A stretch of DNA of 64,000 bases from Pithys albifrons albifrons (Eukaryota > Chordata > Aves > Passeriformes > Thamnophilidae). Location: the NCBI RefSeq assembly GCF_047495875.1, contig NC_092471.1, positions 8,639,001 to 8,703,000 of the forward strand. Reading direction: 5' to 3'. How positions within the stretch are numbered: position 1 is the stretch's first letter; each line of letters starts with the position of its first letter. Position numbers and translations under genes: made by a program. The notes below the pieces were generated by a model. It saw nothing but the letters and a program-made list of their open reading frames with translations, ran no database searches and was not told the origin of the DNA. Shown here piece after piece: positions 41,949-54,000 of this stretch.

Positions 41949-44900
41949 CTTCAGAGAAAAAAGAAGTCAGAAGACATTTTCCTTTTAATCACAACAGGAA
42001 AAGACTACTCAGCCTATTCAGGGAAAATATTTTCCACGTATGCTTTTCACAGCTATATGAGTTATTTTCTTTCCTACAGCATGCCTGGTGCTGAGCACTT
42101 CCCATGCTCCCAGAAAGGAAAGGCACATGTTATAGCACTGAGTGCTCCCTGCCAGCCTCATAACCTGCATGGATACAAACCTGTTTCATAGCTGCTGGTG
42201 TCAACAGTCAGGCACAGGTCTTGCAGTGTGACTTAGTGATCAGTAGCTGGCAAATGCCACTGTCTCTGTTTCCACACAGACACAGCCAACATTTCCACGT
42301 CTCTCTCCTCTGCCACACCTTCTTCAGGAAACATTTTGCTTGATATATTTTTGTCAATGTGTTTTACCATGATCTGATTTGGTATTTATGGCATTTTTAT
42401 CGGAGCAATTAGCTGGGTGAGGAGCATTTCCCAGCACAGGTTTTCCACTCCCCTGTGCCTGAAGGTGTGTGTTGAACCACATTCCACCAGTTATCCCTGT
42501 TTGCATTTCTCCGTGCATTTCTTCATCCCCTTGCAGGATGATTTGAGCTCCCCTACAGTGCAGATTAGCTGGGATCCTCCCTCCCTCTACCACTTTCCCC
42601 TGGTTCCTCTCATTGCTGATACTCTCCCAAAACTGCTCACCTCTCCTCATCCTCCTATGACTCTCCTGGCACTTCTGCACAATTTTGATGGAAATCATGG
42701 CCAAAACACACAAACACCTCTGAGCAGGAGCTCTGTCTAACTGCTTGAGCTGTGCACAAGCAGCAGTTGGAGGGTTGAAGTTGGGACACAACTCCTCATG
42801 TTCTGCTCGGCCTCTGCTGACCCCAGCATCCTGCTGCCTTCCTTCCTGGCATGTGTTCCTGTCATGTCAACTATAACAGCTGTGTGTCTGTGTACTGACG
42901 TGTCTGTAGTGTGTGTCTGTCCCCCTGCAGGCACAGGGACAGGCTGCTGTAAGCCCTGTGCACACTCCATCCAGTGTGACCATCCTTTGCACAAAGCTGC
43001 CTGCACAAGATAGTTGTGACCACACCAAACCATCCAGGAACCTCTCCCTGGCACAGTGCAGAGGCCGAGGTGACACTGTGTGACAATCGCAGTGTCAGGT
43101 GCCAGGAGAAGCTGGCTGAGTGGCAGCAGTGAGTCAACAGTGGTTGGCAGCACTGGGAGGGAGAAGTTCTCACAAAGAGAACCAGAAATCATGATTTACA
43201 TCAATGGCTTGTCAAACAAGTTGACAAAGATAGATGCTCCTACATGGTGCTCGAGGCATGCAGCTCTTCCTGTTTTCCTGCTTCCCTCACGCCAGCAGCA
43301 CAGGCTTGGTGCTCAGGACTTTAAACCAAAGGGAATCAACTACTTTTATCTGACCATTGATGTCATTCACAGCTCCATGTAGTTGTCACCTCTGATCATC
43401 TTGGTCTTACTCTCACCAAACTCTGTATCCCAGGGGAGCAAGGTCACACAGGGAAGCATCTCCGAGCCCTAAAGTGATGTGCAATAAACCTCAGTGTAAT
43501 TCTTGGTTCAGCCACTTGTTTGGGGTTTGACTTTGACTATCCTCTCCCCAGGGGAAACCTGGGACCAGAAGTTCTTCCAGCACTTCTCCCCTTCCTCCTC
43601 CTTGTGCCCAGAGAGAGATCATGCACTGGCTATGCTGCAGGAAGGAACCAACTCCACATTCTCTCTAAAAATACTTTTTGCCCTTATTTTTTTAATGCAA
43701 TGATTAAAAACAATTTTGCTCTAAAACCTTATGTCCCTACGTGACCAGATGAATCAGGAGACTGGTGATATTTTGCAGAAGCTGCAAATCTCCCCCGTAT
43801 CTGTCTATACTGAGTATATTAAGATTCAGTGGGAGCAAGACCTATCTGCCAACATCAGCAGTGCTAGCAAGTGAGCTAGGAAACAACAGAGAGGGACTCC
43901 TGTGCTTTCTGGGCCTCTGAACCACAAAGGCAGTAGTACACTTGCTTAAGAAGACACAACCCTTCAAGCCTGACATCAGCCTTGCAGTGGCAAAAGACCA
44001 GGAAACTTCCACGTGTCAGTGGTGATTTTGGTAGGATGGTCCTGCTGAGTGCTCAGGACAAGCTGACATGTGAGCTCTGATTCATGGGAGTTCTTGGGGG
44101 AAGTCCATGTCTAAGCCAAAGAAGATAAAAATGTTGATCACCTGTTCAGGAGCAGAGCGGGCATGTAGGACCTTCAGCTGCCTGACACTGGGAGGGGGTA
44201 CTAGGGAAGCACTGGGACTAGTTTGTGCTCACTCAGGTGTGAAATGCAGAGACTAACTGTTAAGGAGTACATAGAAGCCAAAAAGCAATTCAAGTAATTG
44301 TGTATAATTATATGTTAGAAAATCCTAGCAAATATACTATCTGCTACTCCAAAGAGTCTGCCATTCAGAATAATTTTTGTCTATGACCTCTTCTTCCTCA
44401 CATGGGTTTGGCTTTCGGAAAACCGAGTCAGGGGTGATATTGAATGTAAATCTGAGGATTTAATAGCTTTTTACAGAGCTGGCCACTGCAGTCCCTCCAA
44501 GCCATTGCATGCCACTTCCATGGCAAGGTGAGATGAGCCCTGACTGCTGCTTATCCCTGCCTGCAGCCTGGGAAAGGGCTGTGCCAATGCTGGGGGAGCA
44601 AACACCTGGGTCACTTGTAAACATTAATTATGCCTTAATCTCCCGTCCCAGGAAACTTTGTCCCTGTTACACCTGATTGTCCTCCTGCTGATCTCTACAG
44701 GCAGCAGAGATAACAGCAGCCAGCCTGGCAATGCTCTGCACAGTCCCAGCAACACCCTGCAGAGGCAAGAGCCAGCATAATCCCGCTGGTAACAACACCT
44801 TGTTCAGGCTCTATCTTGGCCAGTGGGTTTCCTGATGCCTGGATAACCCTTCATAGTCACAATTATATTTGTATCCATCGAAAAGTCAGGCTATGTCACA

Positions 44901-46217
44901 GTGGAGCTGTGGTGATAATCCTGATCCAGGGGCTCTGTCAGCCTCTGAGAAGCCACCCCAATGCAAAAAGTGAGTGGGTTTGGCGTGGGACAGTCAAGAT
45001 CACTGCAGTTAAGCTGACTTTTAATTATCATGTAAGACCTGACGAAATGCCAGAATTGAGCTTTTATTTGAATGTTAATTCTGCAACTATGTAATTTCCT
45101 CTTTCTAATAAAACATGAAGTAGTGCAGCTGCTGTCAGTTAGTGACAAACTGATAAACAATTCAAAAGGCTTTTCAATAGCATTTTTCCCCAGTTACCAG
45201 AGCCATCTGCCTTCCCAGCTAAGGTTACATCATTGTTGACTTTAATAATTTAGAGACCATCCTACTTACTGTAATGCAGTCATCGTGTTTGGCTGTCAGT
45301 TAGAGAAGAAATGGTGAACAATGAGTAATAAGTCAGTACAACAATTTTCCATGCTACTTATTTGCCCAAATTCTTCAACATTGAGGGTGTAAGGTGTACG
45401 CTAGGCTCATGCTTTTTTAAGTGGATTTAGAAGAATTGTTCATGCATTTCCAGTTTGTTTCCTTCCTGTTGTCCCAGTAGTTCTGCTGGTTCAGCTGAGA
45501 ATCACCACAATTTTTAAAGGGAATGGGACCTGGCCCCATCCCGCCTTCACATGGAAGGACAGATGGGTGTATGCATGCCTGCATGTGCACAATCACCTCT
45601 GTGTTGACCATTTGGCAACAGTAGCTGCCTCAAATATATTAAACTTGCACTCATTTTACAAAAATAAGTGCATAGACACAGAACTCCACTTTGTCTTGCT
45701 GCTTTGAGTAGCTCTGTGTTTGTCAGAAGTCAGAAAATACTCAGGAAAAGAGCTGCAATCCAGCCAAGGATGCCAAAGAGCCAGGGGGAAAGGAGATCAG
45801 TACAGAGAATGTGGAGAGATGCCTAAACTTAGGCTCAGCCTCCCAGCATCACACATATGGATAAAGAACTAAGTGCTTTAGCTCAGGAACAAGCACTTAC
45901 TGCTGAGCAAATATTAAAAGCAATGCAGGTTTCAAGGGGAAGCCTCGTTCCTCTGGGAGTTACTGTTGATCACTCGTAATTAGATGGGAGATGAAAACTG
46001 ATGGGAAGATCAGATGAAAATTTATGGAAGGAAAATATAAGGAAAAACAAATAAGGAACTTGTTTCCTTAAACAAAACAAATAAGGAATTGATTTCATTC
46101 CTGCTGCTGGTTTCAAACATTCAATACAGAAGTTAATGAGAAAAAATTATTTAAAAATTTCTTGTCAATTTGTCTAATAAACTATCTTAATTCTCTATTA
46201 CTTGATTTTATCACCAA
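41949..46217. other. Intergenic sequence without supported genes
   Basis: No exon, RNA gene or repeat family was recognised. A short open frame at 42798-43013 (plus strand) is Cys-rich but has no family signature. Confidence 0.5.
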
Positions 46218-46415
46218 ATCAGTTTGAAAACGATCTCTGAGATCATCGAGTCCAGCCTTTGACCCAACACCACCCTATCAACCAGACCATGGCACTGAGT
46301 GCCACATCCAGCCTATCCTTAAACACCTCCAGGGATGGAAACTCCGACACCTCTTTGGGCAGCCCATTCCGATGTCTAATCACCTTTTCTGTGAAGCAAC
46401 TTTTGTTTTGGATTC
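46218..46415 (-). mobile_element. CR1 LINE fragment
   Basis: GATCTCTGAGATCATCGAGT then CCAGCC, CATGGCACTGAGTGCCACAT and CACCTCCAGGGATGGAAACT match the reversed CR1 3' region. The terminal octamer tail is missing. It lies back-to-back with a plus-strand CR1. Confidence 0.85.
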
Positions 46416-46559
46416 TCTCCATGGATGTAGAGACACACCAGGCTCTCTCCCTTTTCCCTTATCCGCATGTCTTGGCTCCCCCGGCATTCTGGGGGTGTTT
46501 GGCAGTGGGGACAAACACCAGCTCGTGGTTTCAGTGTTGGCGCAGCACAGGGGGCACAG

Positions 46560-47814
46560 CCAGCCAGGGACAAGAACCCGAGGGCTGCTGGCCTGGGCCG
46601 GCAGGACCAGGGAAGTGTTTCTGTCCCTGTACCTGGCGCTGCTGAGGCCACACCTTGAGTGCTGCGTTCATGTCTGGGCCCCTCAGTTTGGAATGGACAT
46701 TGAGGAGCTGGAGCGGGTCCAGAGAAGGTCAATGGAGCTGGGGAAGGGTTTGGAGCACAAGTGTGATGGGGAGTGACTGAGGGAGCTGGGGGTGTTTAAC
46801 CTGGAGGAGGCGCAGGGGGGACCTCATCGCTCTCTGCAAATCCCTGCCAGGAGGCTGGAGCCAGGTGGGGGTCGGGCTCTGCTCCCAGGTACCAGCGATA
46901 GGACAGGGGGACATGGTGGGAAAGGGGAGGTTTAGGTTGCATATGAGGAGGAATTTCTTCATAGAAAGGAGGATCAGACATTGTAACGGGCTGCCCAGGG
47001 AGGTGGCAGAGTCACCATCCCTGGAGGTGTTCAAGGAAAGACTGGGCATGGCACTCATAGAATCATAGAATCGATTCCGTTGGAAAAGATCTCGAGATCA
47101 TCAAATCCAACCCTTGGTCCAACTCCAGTCCCTTTACCAGATCATGGCACTCAGTGCCACATCCAATCAGAGTTTAAAACCCTCCAGGGATGGTGAATCC
47201 ACCCCCTCTCTGGGCAGGCCATTCCAATGCCTGATTACTCTCTCTATAAAGAATTTTTTTTCTGTTAAAAAACTTAAATTTCCCCTGGCAGAGATTGAGC
47301 CCGTGCCCCTTTGTCCTATTGCTGAGTGCCTGAGAGAAGAGATCAACCCCCATCTGGCTAGAACATCCCTTCAGGTAGTTATAGACAGTGCTGAGGTCAC
47401 CTCTGAGCCTCCTCTTCTCCAGGCTAAACACCCCCAGCTCCCTCAGCCTCTCCCCATAGGACTTGTGCTCCAGCCCCTTCACCAGCCTCGTTGCTCTTCT
47501 CTGGACCTATTACAGCGTCTCAAAATCTTTCCTGAACTGAGGGGCCCAGAACTGAACACAACACTCAAGGTGTTGCCTCCCCAGCGCAGAGTACAGGGGA
47601 AGGGTCACTGCCCTGGTCCTGCTGGCCACACTATTTTTGATACAGGCCAGGATCCCATTGGCCTTCTTGGCCACCTGGCCACACTGTTGACTTGTGTTGA
47701 GCTTCCTGTCAATATTCCCAGTGCCAAGGTCTAGTTGACAGAGTGGTGTTGGCTCAAAGGTGGGACTCGGTGACCTCGGGGGTGTTTTCCAGCCCAGCTG
47801 ATGCTGTGACTCTG
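46560..47814 (+). mobile_element. CR1 LINE copy split by a younger CR1
   Basis: Two parts, about 46560-47057 and 47721-47814, form one plus-strand CR1 3' end. Part 1 runs through AGGCCACACCTTGAGTGCTG and GGAGGTGTTCAAGGAAAGAC to ATGGCACTCA; part 2 resumes GTGCCAAGGTCTAGTTGACA and ends near GATGCTGTGACTCTG. Joined, the break restores the usual CR1 phrase around CACTCAGTGCCA. The ORF2 end is broken, so no protein is made. Its 3' end abuts the WDR44 CpG island. The left limit is approximate. Confidence 0.85.
47058..47720 (-). mobile_element. Younger CR1 LINE inserted in another CR1
   Basis: Read on the minus strand it starts TGGGAATATTGACAGGAAGC, follows the CR1 consensus through GGCCAATGGGATCCTGGCC and CATTGGAATGGCCTGCCCAG, and ends with ATTCTATGATTCTATGA, the terminal octamer repeats. 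It is 663 bp, 5'-truncated, with a complete 3' tail, and is less decayed than its neighbours. No clear target duplication was seen, as is usual for CR1. Confidence 0.9.
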
Positions 47815-47863
47815 CTCAGGGCCGACCTACCCTCGCTCCCCTCCCCTCGCTCCGTTCCCGCCG

Positions 47864-47877
47864 CCGCCAGGGGGCGC
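47864..47877 (+). promoter_or_regulatory. Strong CTCF-type motif in the WDR44 promoter
   Basis: CCGCCAGGGGGCGC fits the CTCF core CCASYAGRKGGCRS at all but one position. It lies about 140 bp upstream of the start codon, between a CR1 cluster and the promoter. Occupancy is inferred, not shown. Confidence 0.55.
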
Positions 47878-48009
47878 CCCCGCTCAGGACCCGCCCCGCC
47901 CTCCGCGCTCGCGGCCCCTCCCGGAGGGGGCGGGCCCGGCCGCGCTCTCGCGATACGCGCGCGGCGCCGCCCGGCCCGCGGTGCGCGGAGGTGGCGGCCC
48001 GGCCCGGCC

Positions 48010-48086
48010 ATGGCGTCCGACAGCGACACTGAGGAGTTCTACGATGCCCCCGAGGACGTGCACCCCGCGGGCGGCTCCCCCGCTCC
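48010..48086 (+). CDS. WDR44: WDR44 coding exon 1 (FFAT motif)
   Basis: The ATG opens MASDSDTEEFYDAPEDV, nearly identical to the vertebrate WDR44 N terminus. EFYDAPE fits the FFAT core (EFFDAxE), preceded by an acidic flank, and is the known type of site for the MSP domain of VAP proteins. The exon ends after CTCC at a GTGAGT donor and leaves two bases (CC) of a split codon. Without splicing, the frame would stop one codon later (TGA at 48088), so the donor is needed. The exon lies inside a CpG island. Confidence 0.95.
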
Positions 48087-51000
48087 GTGAGTCCGCCCGT
48101 CTCGGCCCTCCCACTTGCAGCGCGGCCCTGCGCTCCTGGGGGAGCTCCGGGGGTCGGGGTGGGCGGAGCGGGGTCGATGCGGGCCCTGCGGGCTCCGAGC
48201 GGGGACTGAGGGCAGTGCGGGGCTCGGGCGCGCCCGGCGATGGGGGCCACGGCGGTGGCCGTGGGGGGATGATGAGATCATGCCTGCCTTCCTGCGTGCG
48301 GTGTTGGGAAGGGACGTGCAGTGTTGGGAAGGGAGATGGAATCGGGAGTGGCAGAAGTAATCCCTGAAACGCGATAAAAGTAACAGATTTTCCGAGAAGG
48401 GAGAAGAGAGCGGGCTCCGTCAGCAACAGGCAGCTGTTGCCGCACGTAGAACAACTTCTGGTGTGCTCTGTCGTCTGGTTTTAATGGGGTCTTTAACACT
48501 TTCCCTGTTTTTAATGGGGATTGGGCTAGATAATCTCCAAAGGTCCCTTCCAACCCCTGGCAGTTCTGTGATTCTGAGTCGTTTTGATGCTTCTTTCATT
48601 TAGCAAGCGTGTGGTTCTGTTCGGTGAAGTTTTGACAGTGTTTTGTAATGCAGGTCCCGGTGCTGCTGCCTCAGAACTAACCCTCTCCCTGTGTTGTTGG
48701 TGTCAGCCAAATGTGCTCCCTCTTTCTGTAAAAAGCTCTTTCTGGCTGTGTGCTGACAGGTTATGGCTTGTGTCCCTTCTGGGTGTTGTGTAGCCCCGAC
48801 CAAAGCTCTGCATTATTTGACTTGGGATGAGGTTTCACATAGCTTGTTCCAAGACCAATTAGATGGATTGTGTGATCCATGCGTTTGAAGCTGTAATAAT
48901 CGACTAAGAAACTTGGTTTAGTCTGTGTATCAGTGGTCCCTGGGTGCCTAAAATAAAGGAAAGACCAGATCTTTCTCCTCATCTACACATCCTGCGTCAA
49001 AACTTTTCTGAACTTATCTTCTTCCGTAGTGTGGTGAAAAGCATGTCCTTGGTGTGTGTGTGTACACAGTTCTGCAAGATGTGATAAGCAAAGATGTTCT
49101 GCAAGATGTGATTTTGCTGAAATGAGGTTTTTCTCCCAACTGCTTACCTTCCTCTGGGACTGGTGATCATCAAACTCTTGTCTGAGTTGTTTTAACTCAA
49201 AGTAATTGAAAGCAGCTGAAAACTAGAAAAAGTAAAAACTATTCAATAACTTAAAGCAGATGGAACCTGTCAGGGTGGGGACAGGAAAGCGTGAAGGTGT
49301 GGGATTTGTGTGGCTAGAGGCCACAGGCAGGAAGGGGGAAACAGATCTCTTGGTAGAAGTGAGCCATTAAATCTGCACGTCCACCTTTTACTTGGTGCAA
49401 ACAATGCCACATATCCTGACCTTGCAGATTTCCACCACCTGTATCGAAGCAGAACTTGATTCACTCACAGGAAATTCAAGTGAAGGATTCTTTTAATTTC
49501 TCCATTACTCTTCCATAACTTTTAACAATACATCATTGAGTTAATAGAATTCTGTGAGCCTGAGTCAATTAAGGAGGTGATCTCAGAGGGCTTTGTTTGC
49601 AGTGCAGGTTCTGATTTGTAATTCAGTCTGCTACTGAATCTGTGCTGACAATATGGACAATATTTTCTCTAAATAAGCTTTGAGATTTCTGCAGAGCTAA
49701 TTTCACATTTACATTGAACACTTCATGGAAGCAGGTTTGTAGATTGGACCTTTTTGCTTGTGTAATGACATTGACTTGAGACCACAAAAAAAAATTAAAA
49801 CCTTCTTGTGGCAGAAAGGGCAACTGAAAACTTGTGCATTGTGCCCTCTGCAGTTTGAGACATTTCCTTGTACATTCAATGTTCTGATAATCGGCAAAAC
49901 TAGTTGGGACTCCTTTTTGGCAGCACATGTTATAGGCAGATTTTAGCAAAGCAGCGTAGATATGTTTATCCTTATTAAAAATACCAGGTTTGTATTTTCT
50001 TCCCCCCCTGGCCTGAGTTGTGTGTGTGGAGTAACTGCTGATAAACTCTGAAAGTGGTGCCAGGTGTTCATGTCAACTTGCTGATTTCTTTGCTATTTAT
50101 TTGTTTTATTAATTGTCTGGTGTGTCAGAGTGGAGTTTTCAAGTGGGCTGTAAGCTCCCAATTCCCACTGTAAGTCAGTAGGTACTGATGGTCTGTCTCA
50201 AAGAAAGCACCATATCTCCATCCTCAAGTACATAAAATTAATTAGCACAAATTAGAGAACTTGTTACAAAGTGTTCCTTTCAGATGACAGTTGTTTGAGA
50301 TGGTGCTCCTGGGTTGATGACTTCTAAGGTGAAATGTGCCCAAGCAGATGTTTGGAGATAACTGAACCCCCCCAGGCCAGGCCTGGGTGCTTCACTTCTG
50401 CTCTGGATCTCACCTTTACATATAATTCTGCTTTTGACAGGATGTGTGGAGAGTGTCCATCTGTTGGATAACCAAGTCCAGAGTAGAGAGGGAGAGGTGG
50501 TGTGGCAGAAGATGCCCTTATTTAACCTCTGTCACTCTGCTTTAATAACCCTATAGCCATGGAAAGATTTAGAAAAAGACACTGAAATACAGAGGCATGA
50601 ACTGTCCCATGCAGGAGCATGTTGGTTGTGAGAGAAGGAAAATATGAAGTAAGTTGCACCTGATTGGATGCAGACATGTGACAGATCCTGTATATTTTAT
50701 TTATAAGGAAAGTGATCTGCCTGCTCTGAAATCAACTGCAAACACAATAGTTTGGACATGATATGCCTAACAGTGGGGGCAAGTTTGTTCCTAGTGTACT
50801 TGTATCCCAAAAATTGTTATGGGAAACCAAACTGAAGAGGTGGTGCAGGTAATGAGAAGTGTCCTCTGGGACCTTAATTTAAATTCTCGAGTTATAACTT
50901 CAGTGGTCCCATCTTTTTGAACTTGCCTTGTTCCTTTTCCTGAAGAATTTCCTTTTCTTCTGTGCAGGAAGCTGGGCAAGGTTAAGTTGTGCCCTTTTGG

Positions 51001-54000
51001 CATGTGGGAGATGGTTCGTACAAGTTTTGTGTGTGTGTGTTTTAGCCAACAGGCAAGGCTGATTTTGGCAGCAAACAGGTGGAGTGTGAAGTGTTCGTTG
51101 TTGCAGCGCTGCAGACGCATTTCTGCGGTGTGTTTGTTGAGGCTCCCAAATGCTTTCCCAGGGCATTGCAGTGATGAAACTGGATTTGAAGGTGTGGACT
51201 GCCAGGGAGATTGCTGCAGCAGGAGCAATTAGAGCTCCAGGCCAGCCGTGGGTTTCGGAGGAGGAACATCGTGTGCAGGACGGCGGTAAATGCAAGTCCT
51301 GGGCTGGTTGTTGGACCTTTATGTTCCGTGCAGGCACAGCTGCTACAGACACTGCAAACCCCTTCCCTGTTCGCACACCTGCTGTGTAACAGTGTACATC
51401 CTGCAGGAAGGCAGGCACTGTCAGTGTGGGATTTGCCCAAGGCCAGTCATTCACATCATTGTTTTTTGTTTGAAGGGCTAAATGTTCTGTTTTCTGTCAC
51501 AAAACAACAATGCGTTTAAAACGTGGAGCCGTAGGGCTGGAGCTGCCTGATAGTGAGAATGGGAGCTCCTGTAGTCTGGTCACTATGAGGATGAATTGAA
51601 CAGCAGGATAAATAAAAAATAAACTCTTCATGAGTTTATTTGACTTTGAGATTAATAAGGCATCTGTTTGTGCAGGTGAAATGGGATTTTTCTTTGAGTT
51701 TTGTTTAATCTTGTAGATAAACTTTGAACTTCTCCTTTGTTGAACTGGTATCATGTAAGATAACTTAGAAGTGTTTTATTTGAAATACAGTCTAGATTTG
51801 TTGCTATTAATTTTTAAATCCTGCTATTTGGTGAACAATCGTACTAGATTAAGTTTTTGCTTTTTGTTTTCTGTGGTATATATCAGTTTTCATGTTCTGC
51901 CTGATAACCCTGTGAAGTACAGGCCTTTCAAAGCAAAATTGGTATTTCATCATTGGATTGATCTTCATGTAAATCTTTTCAGACACTTTTACCACTGTAT
52001 ATACTTCTTAAAAATGCCAGGGTTTCAGATACTGCATCCATGTATAACTACTGGCCTTAAAGTAGAACTGGGGAGTGGAGAAAGCTGGTTAGTTCAGGTG
52101 GTTGGGAAGACAAGACCATTTGAGAGTCATTGAACTACAAAGACTTCAGTTCCCAAATTGACCGTGTGACTGACTTTGTCCTAATGTGGTAGCACAGCTA
52201 AGGAAGGGATGGTGCCTACAGACACACAGCTCAAATCATCTCAGGCAACTTACAACACTGAACTTATCTGGCTGCTCTGAAAGTCGTGTTTTTGCCAAAC
52301 AGTTGTGTAAGCTTTGCAGTGTTTTAAAGGCACGTAATTTCCGAGGTGAAGCTGCACTTTGTGTGTGTGTGTGCTCTGTCAAGCTGTCAGCACAATGTTG
52401 TGTCCTGCACCTGCTGGTTCTGTATCCCTTATCACTCAGGCAGCTTTTTCCCAAGGTAGTTGAGTAAAGCCTGAGAGTGGGAAATAACATCTGGTTTTGT
52501 TTGAGTGCAGGTTTTCTGTAAAAGTAATTAGCTAAAGAAATCTGAAATGGTAGCAGTGTCTTTTGAGCCTCCTGTTGTGTGTAACCAAGAATGAGTTACC
52601 TGTACCAGAAGTGACAGGGTAATTGGTGGGAAGTGTCACAGTAGAAAACTAAATTATCTATTTGCAGGATATCTGTTGAGGGATTTGCATTTTATTTAGG
52701 TTGTAAAGTCTAAGTAGTGCCTTATACAATGGGACCCTTGCTGCAGCCTAGGCATTTATGTTGTAGTTATAAATATGTTTCATTGTTAGAGTCATCTCAT
52801 GGATTCAATGAACTGTGACACATTTCTGCCACTACTTCTAAGGAAATGCAGGAGTTGATAGTGGAACTGAAAAGGTTTCAGTAACCAGAAACTCCACACA
52901 GGCAGCAGCCTTTCCCAGAAAGGTATTTTGAGAGACAAAAGATGTTCTTGTTTTTCAGGTAAAAATACTAATTTTGCTCTTTCTTCCACATTGGCATTGG
53001 CGCCTTCTAGGAGGAAGGATCATCCTTGAAACTGTTACGGATACTGTGCACCTCAAGTGTCAATATCTGGACAGAAGCATCTCGTTTTAAGGTGTTAAAT
53101 TAGTTACAAGGATACAGTGTTTATTTACGAATTCACTGTGCTTTCTTGTTTGTTTAGCTCTGCTTTCTAAAAGTGATCTTTGCTTTTTGTGATTAAATGC
53201 TTTCAGACAGTAAAGAGAAGAACTGAAATTCTTATATATAAATGGAAATAGTTTTATTTTTCAGAAAGTATCGTCACTTCAAACCATCATTTTGGAGGCA
53301 GGAGTGGGAAGTGAGTCTGGGATCTCTTTATTTGTCTGCATTGCGTGGTACAAGGTGATACGCAGAGTTGTCAAGTGTCACTGACCTTGGTAGACAGCTG
53401 GGGTGCCTGTGCCATCCAGGTAGCTCGTTTGGTGATAGACTTTTAGGGGATTTACCTTTATCTTTTTCTCTGCCTGTGGCTGACAAACAGAATCAAAGAG
53501 CAGCCCAATGTGGAAGGAACCCGGAAAGATCATCTGACCCAAACTTTCCTTTATGTGTTAGCAAGATTCCATAGTCAGAGTAAGCAGTGTGAGTCAATAT
53601 TTAAACATCTTCTAGCATTCTGAAAGTCTTGTGGAAGATGTAAGTTCAGGATATAATAAGAGTTGACCATCCACTAATTGAATTGACTTGATGAGAAGTA
53701 ATTATTTGATACCATTCCCCTAAGAATGCTTGTTCTTTCATGTAATTAGTGAATTGAGAGGTGCTGTGTGAGTGGTTGCTAATGCAAATTCAAGGTTTCA
53801 CAGTGTGTGTTTTGGAAAGTTGTGCCAAACTAGTTCCCTACTGTTACAATGAATTTTATTTCTATTTATACCAAGTGTTCTGATTAGAAACAAGACCTTA
53901 GTTTTGCTACAGAGTCTTAGGAGTAGAATGGCTGTAATAGTGCCAGCTCTACAGCTCAGGGTTTGGGCATCTGATTTGCAGGGTTACTGTAGTTGTGCTT

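Larger units (their letters stand above)
47815..48260 (+). promoter_or_regulatory. WDR44: WDR44 CpG-island promoter and 5' UTR
   Basis: This is a very GC- and CpG-rich block starting a few bases after a CR1 3' end and covering coding exon 1. GC boxes lie at 47891-47900 (reverse) and 47926-47934. A near-match to the TCTCGCGAGA promoter element lies at 47946-47955 (one mismatch). There is no TATA box. Transcription probably starts between about 47,930 and 48,000; the exact site cannot be read from sequence. Confidence 0.85.

Noticed and set aside
46372..46776. 134-codon frame with a reverse-transcriptase-tail look (RPHLECCVHVWAPQF)
   Set aside because: It is the decayed end of CR1 ORF2 fused with unrelated upstream sequence, and ends at a stop in the element; kept only as part of the CR1 annotation.
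47114..47734. 206-codon plus-strand frame
   Set aside because: It is the antisense of the inserted CR1 and is found in many CR1 copies; not a gene.
47743..48009. N-terminal extension of WDR44
   Set aside because: The frame is open upstream of 48010 but has no ATG and runs into the CR1 tail. The annotated ATG has a good context and matches the family start.
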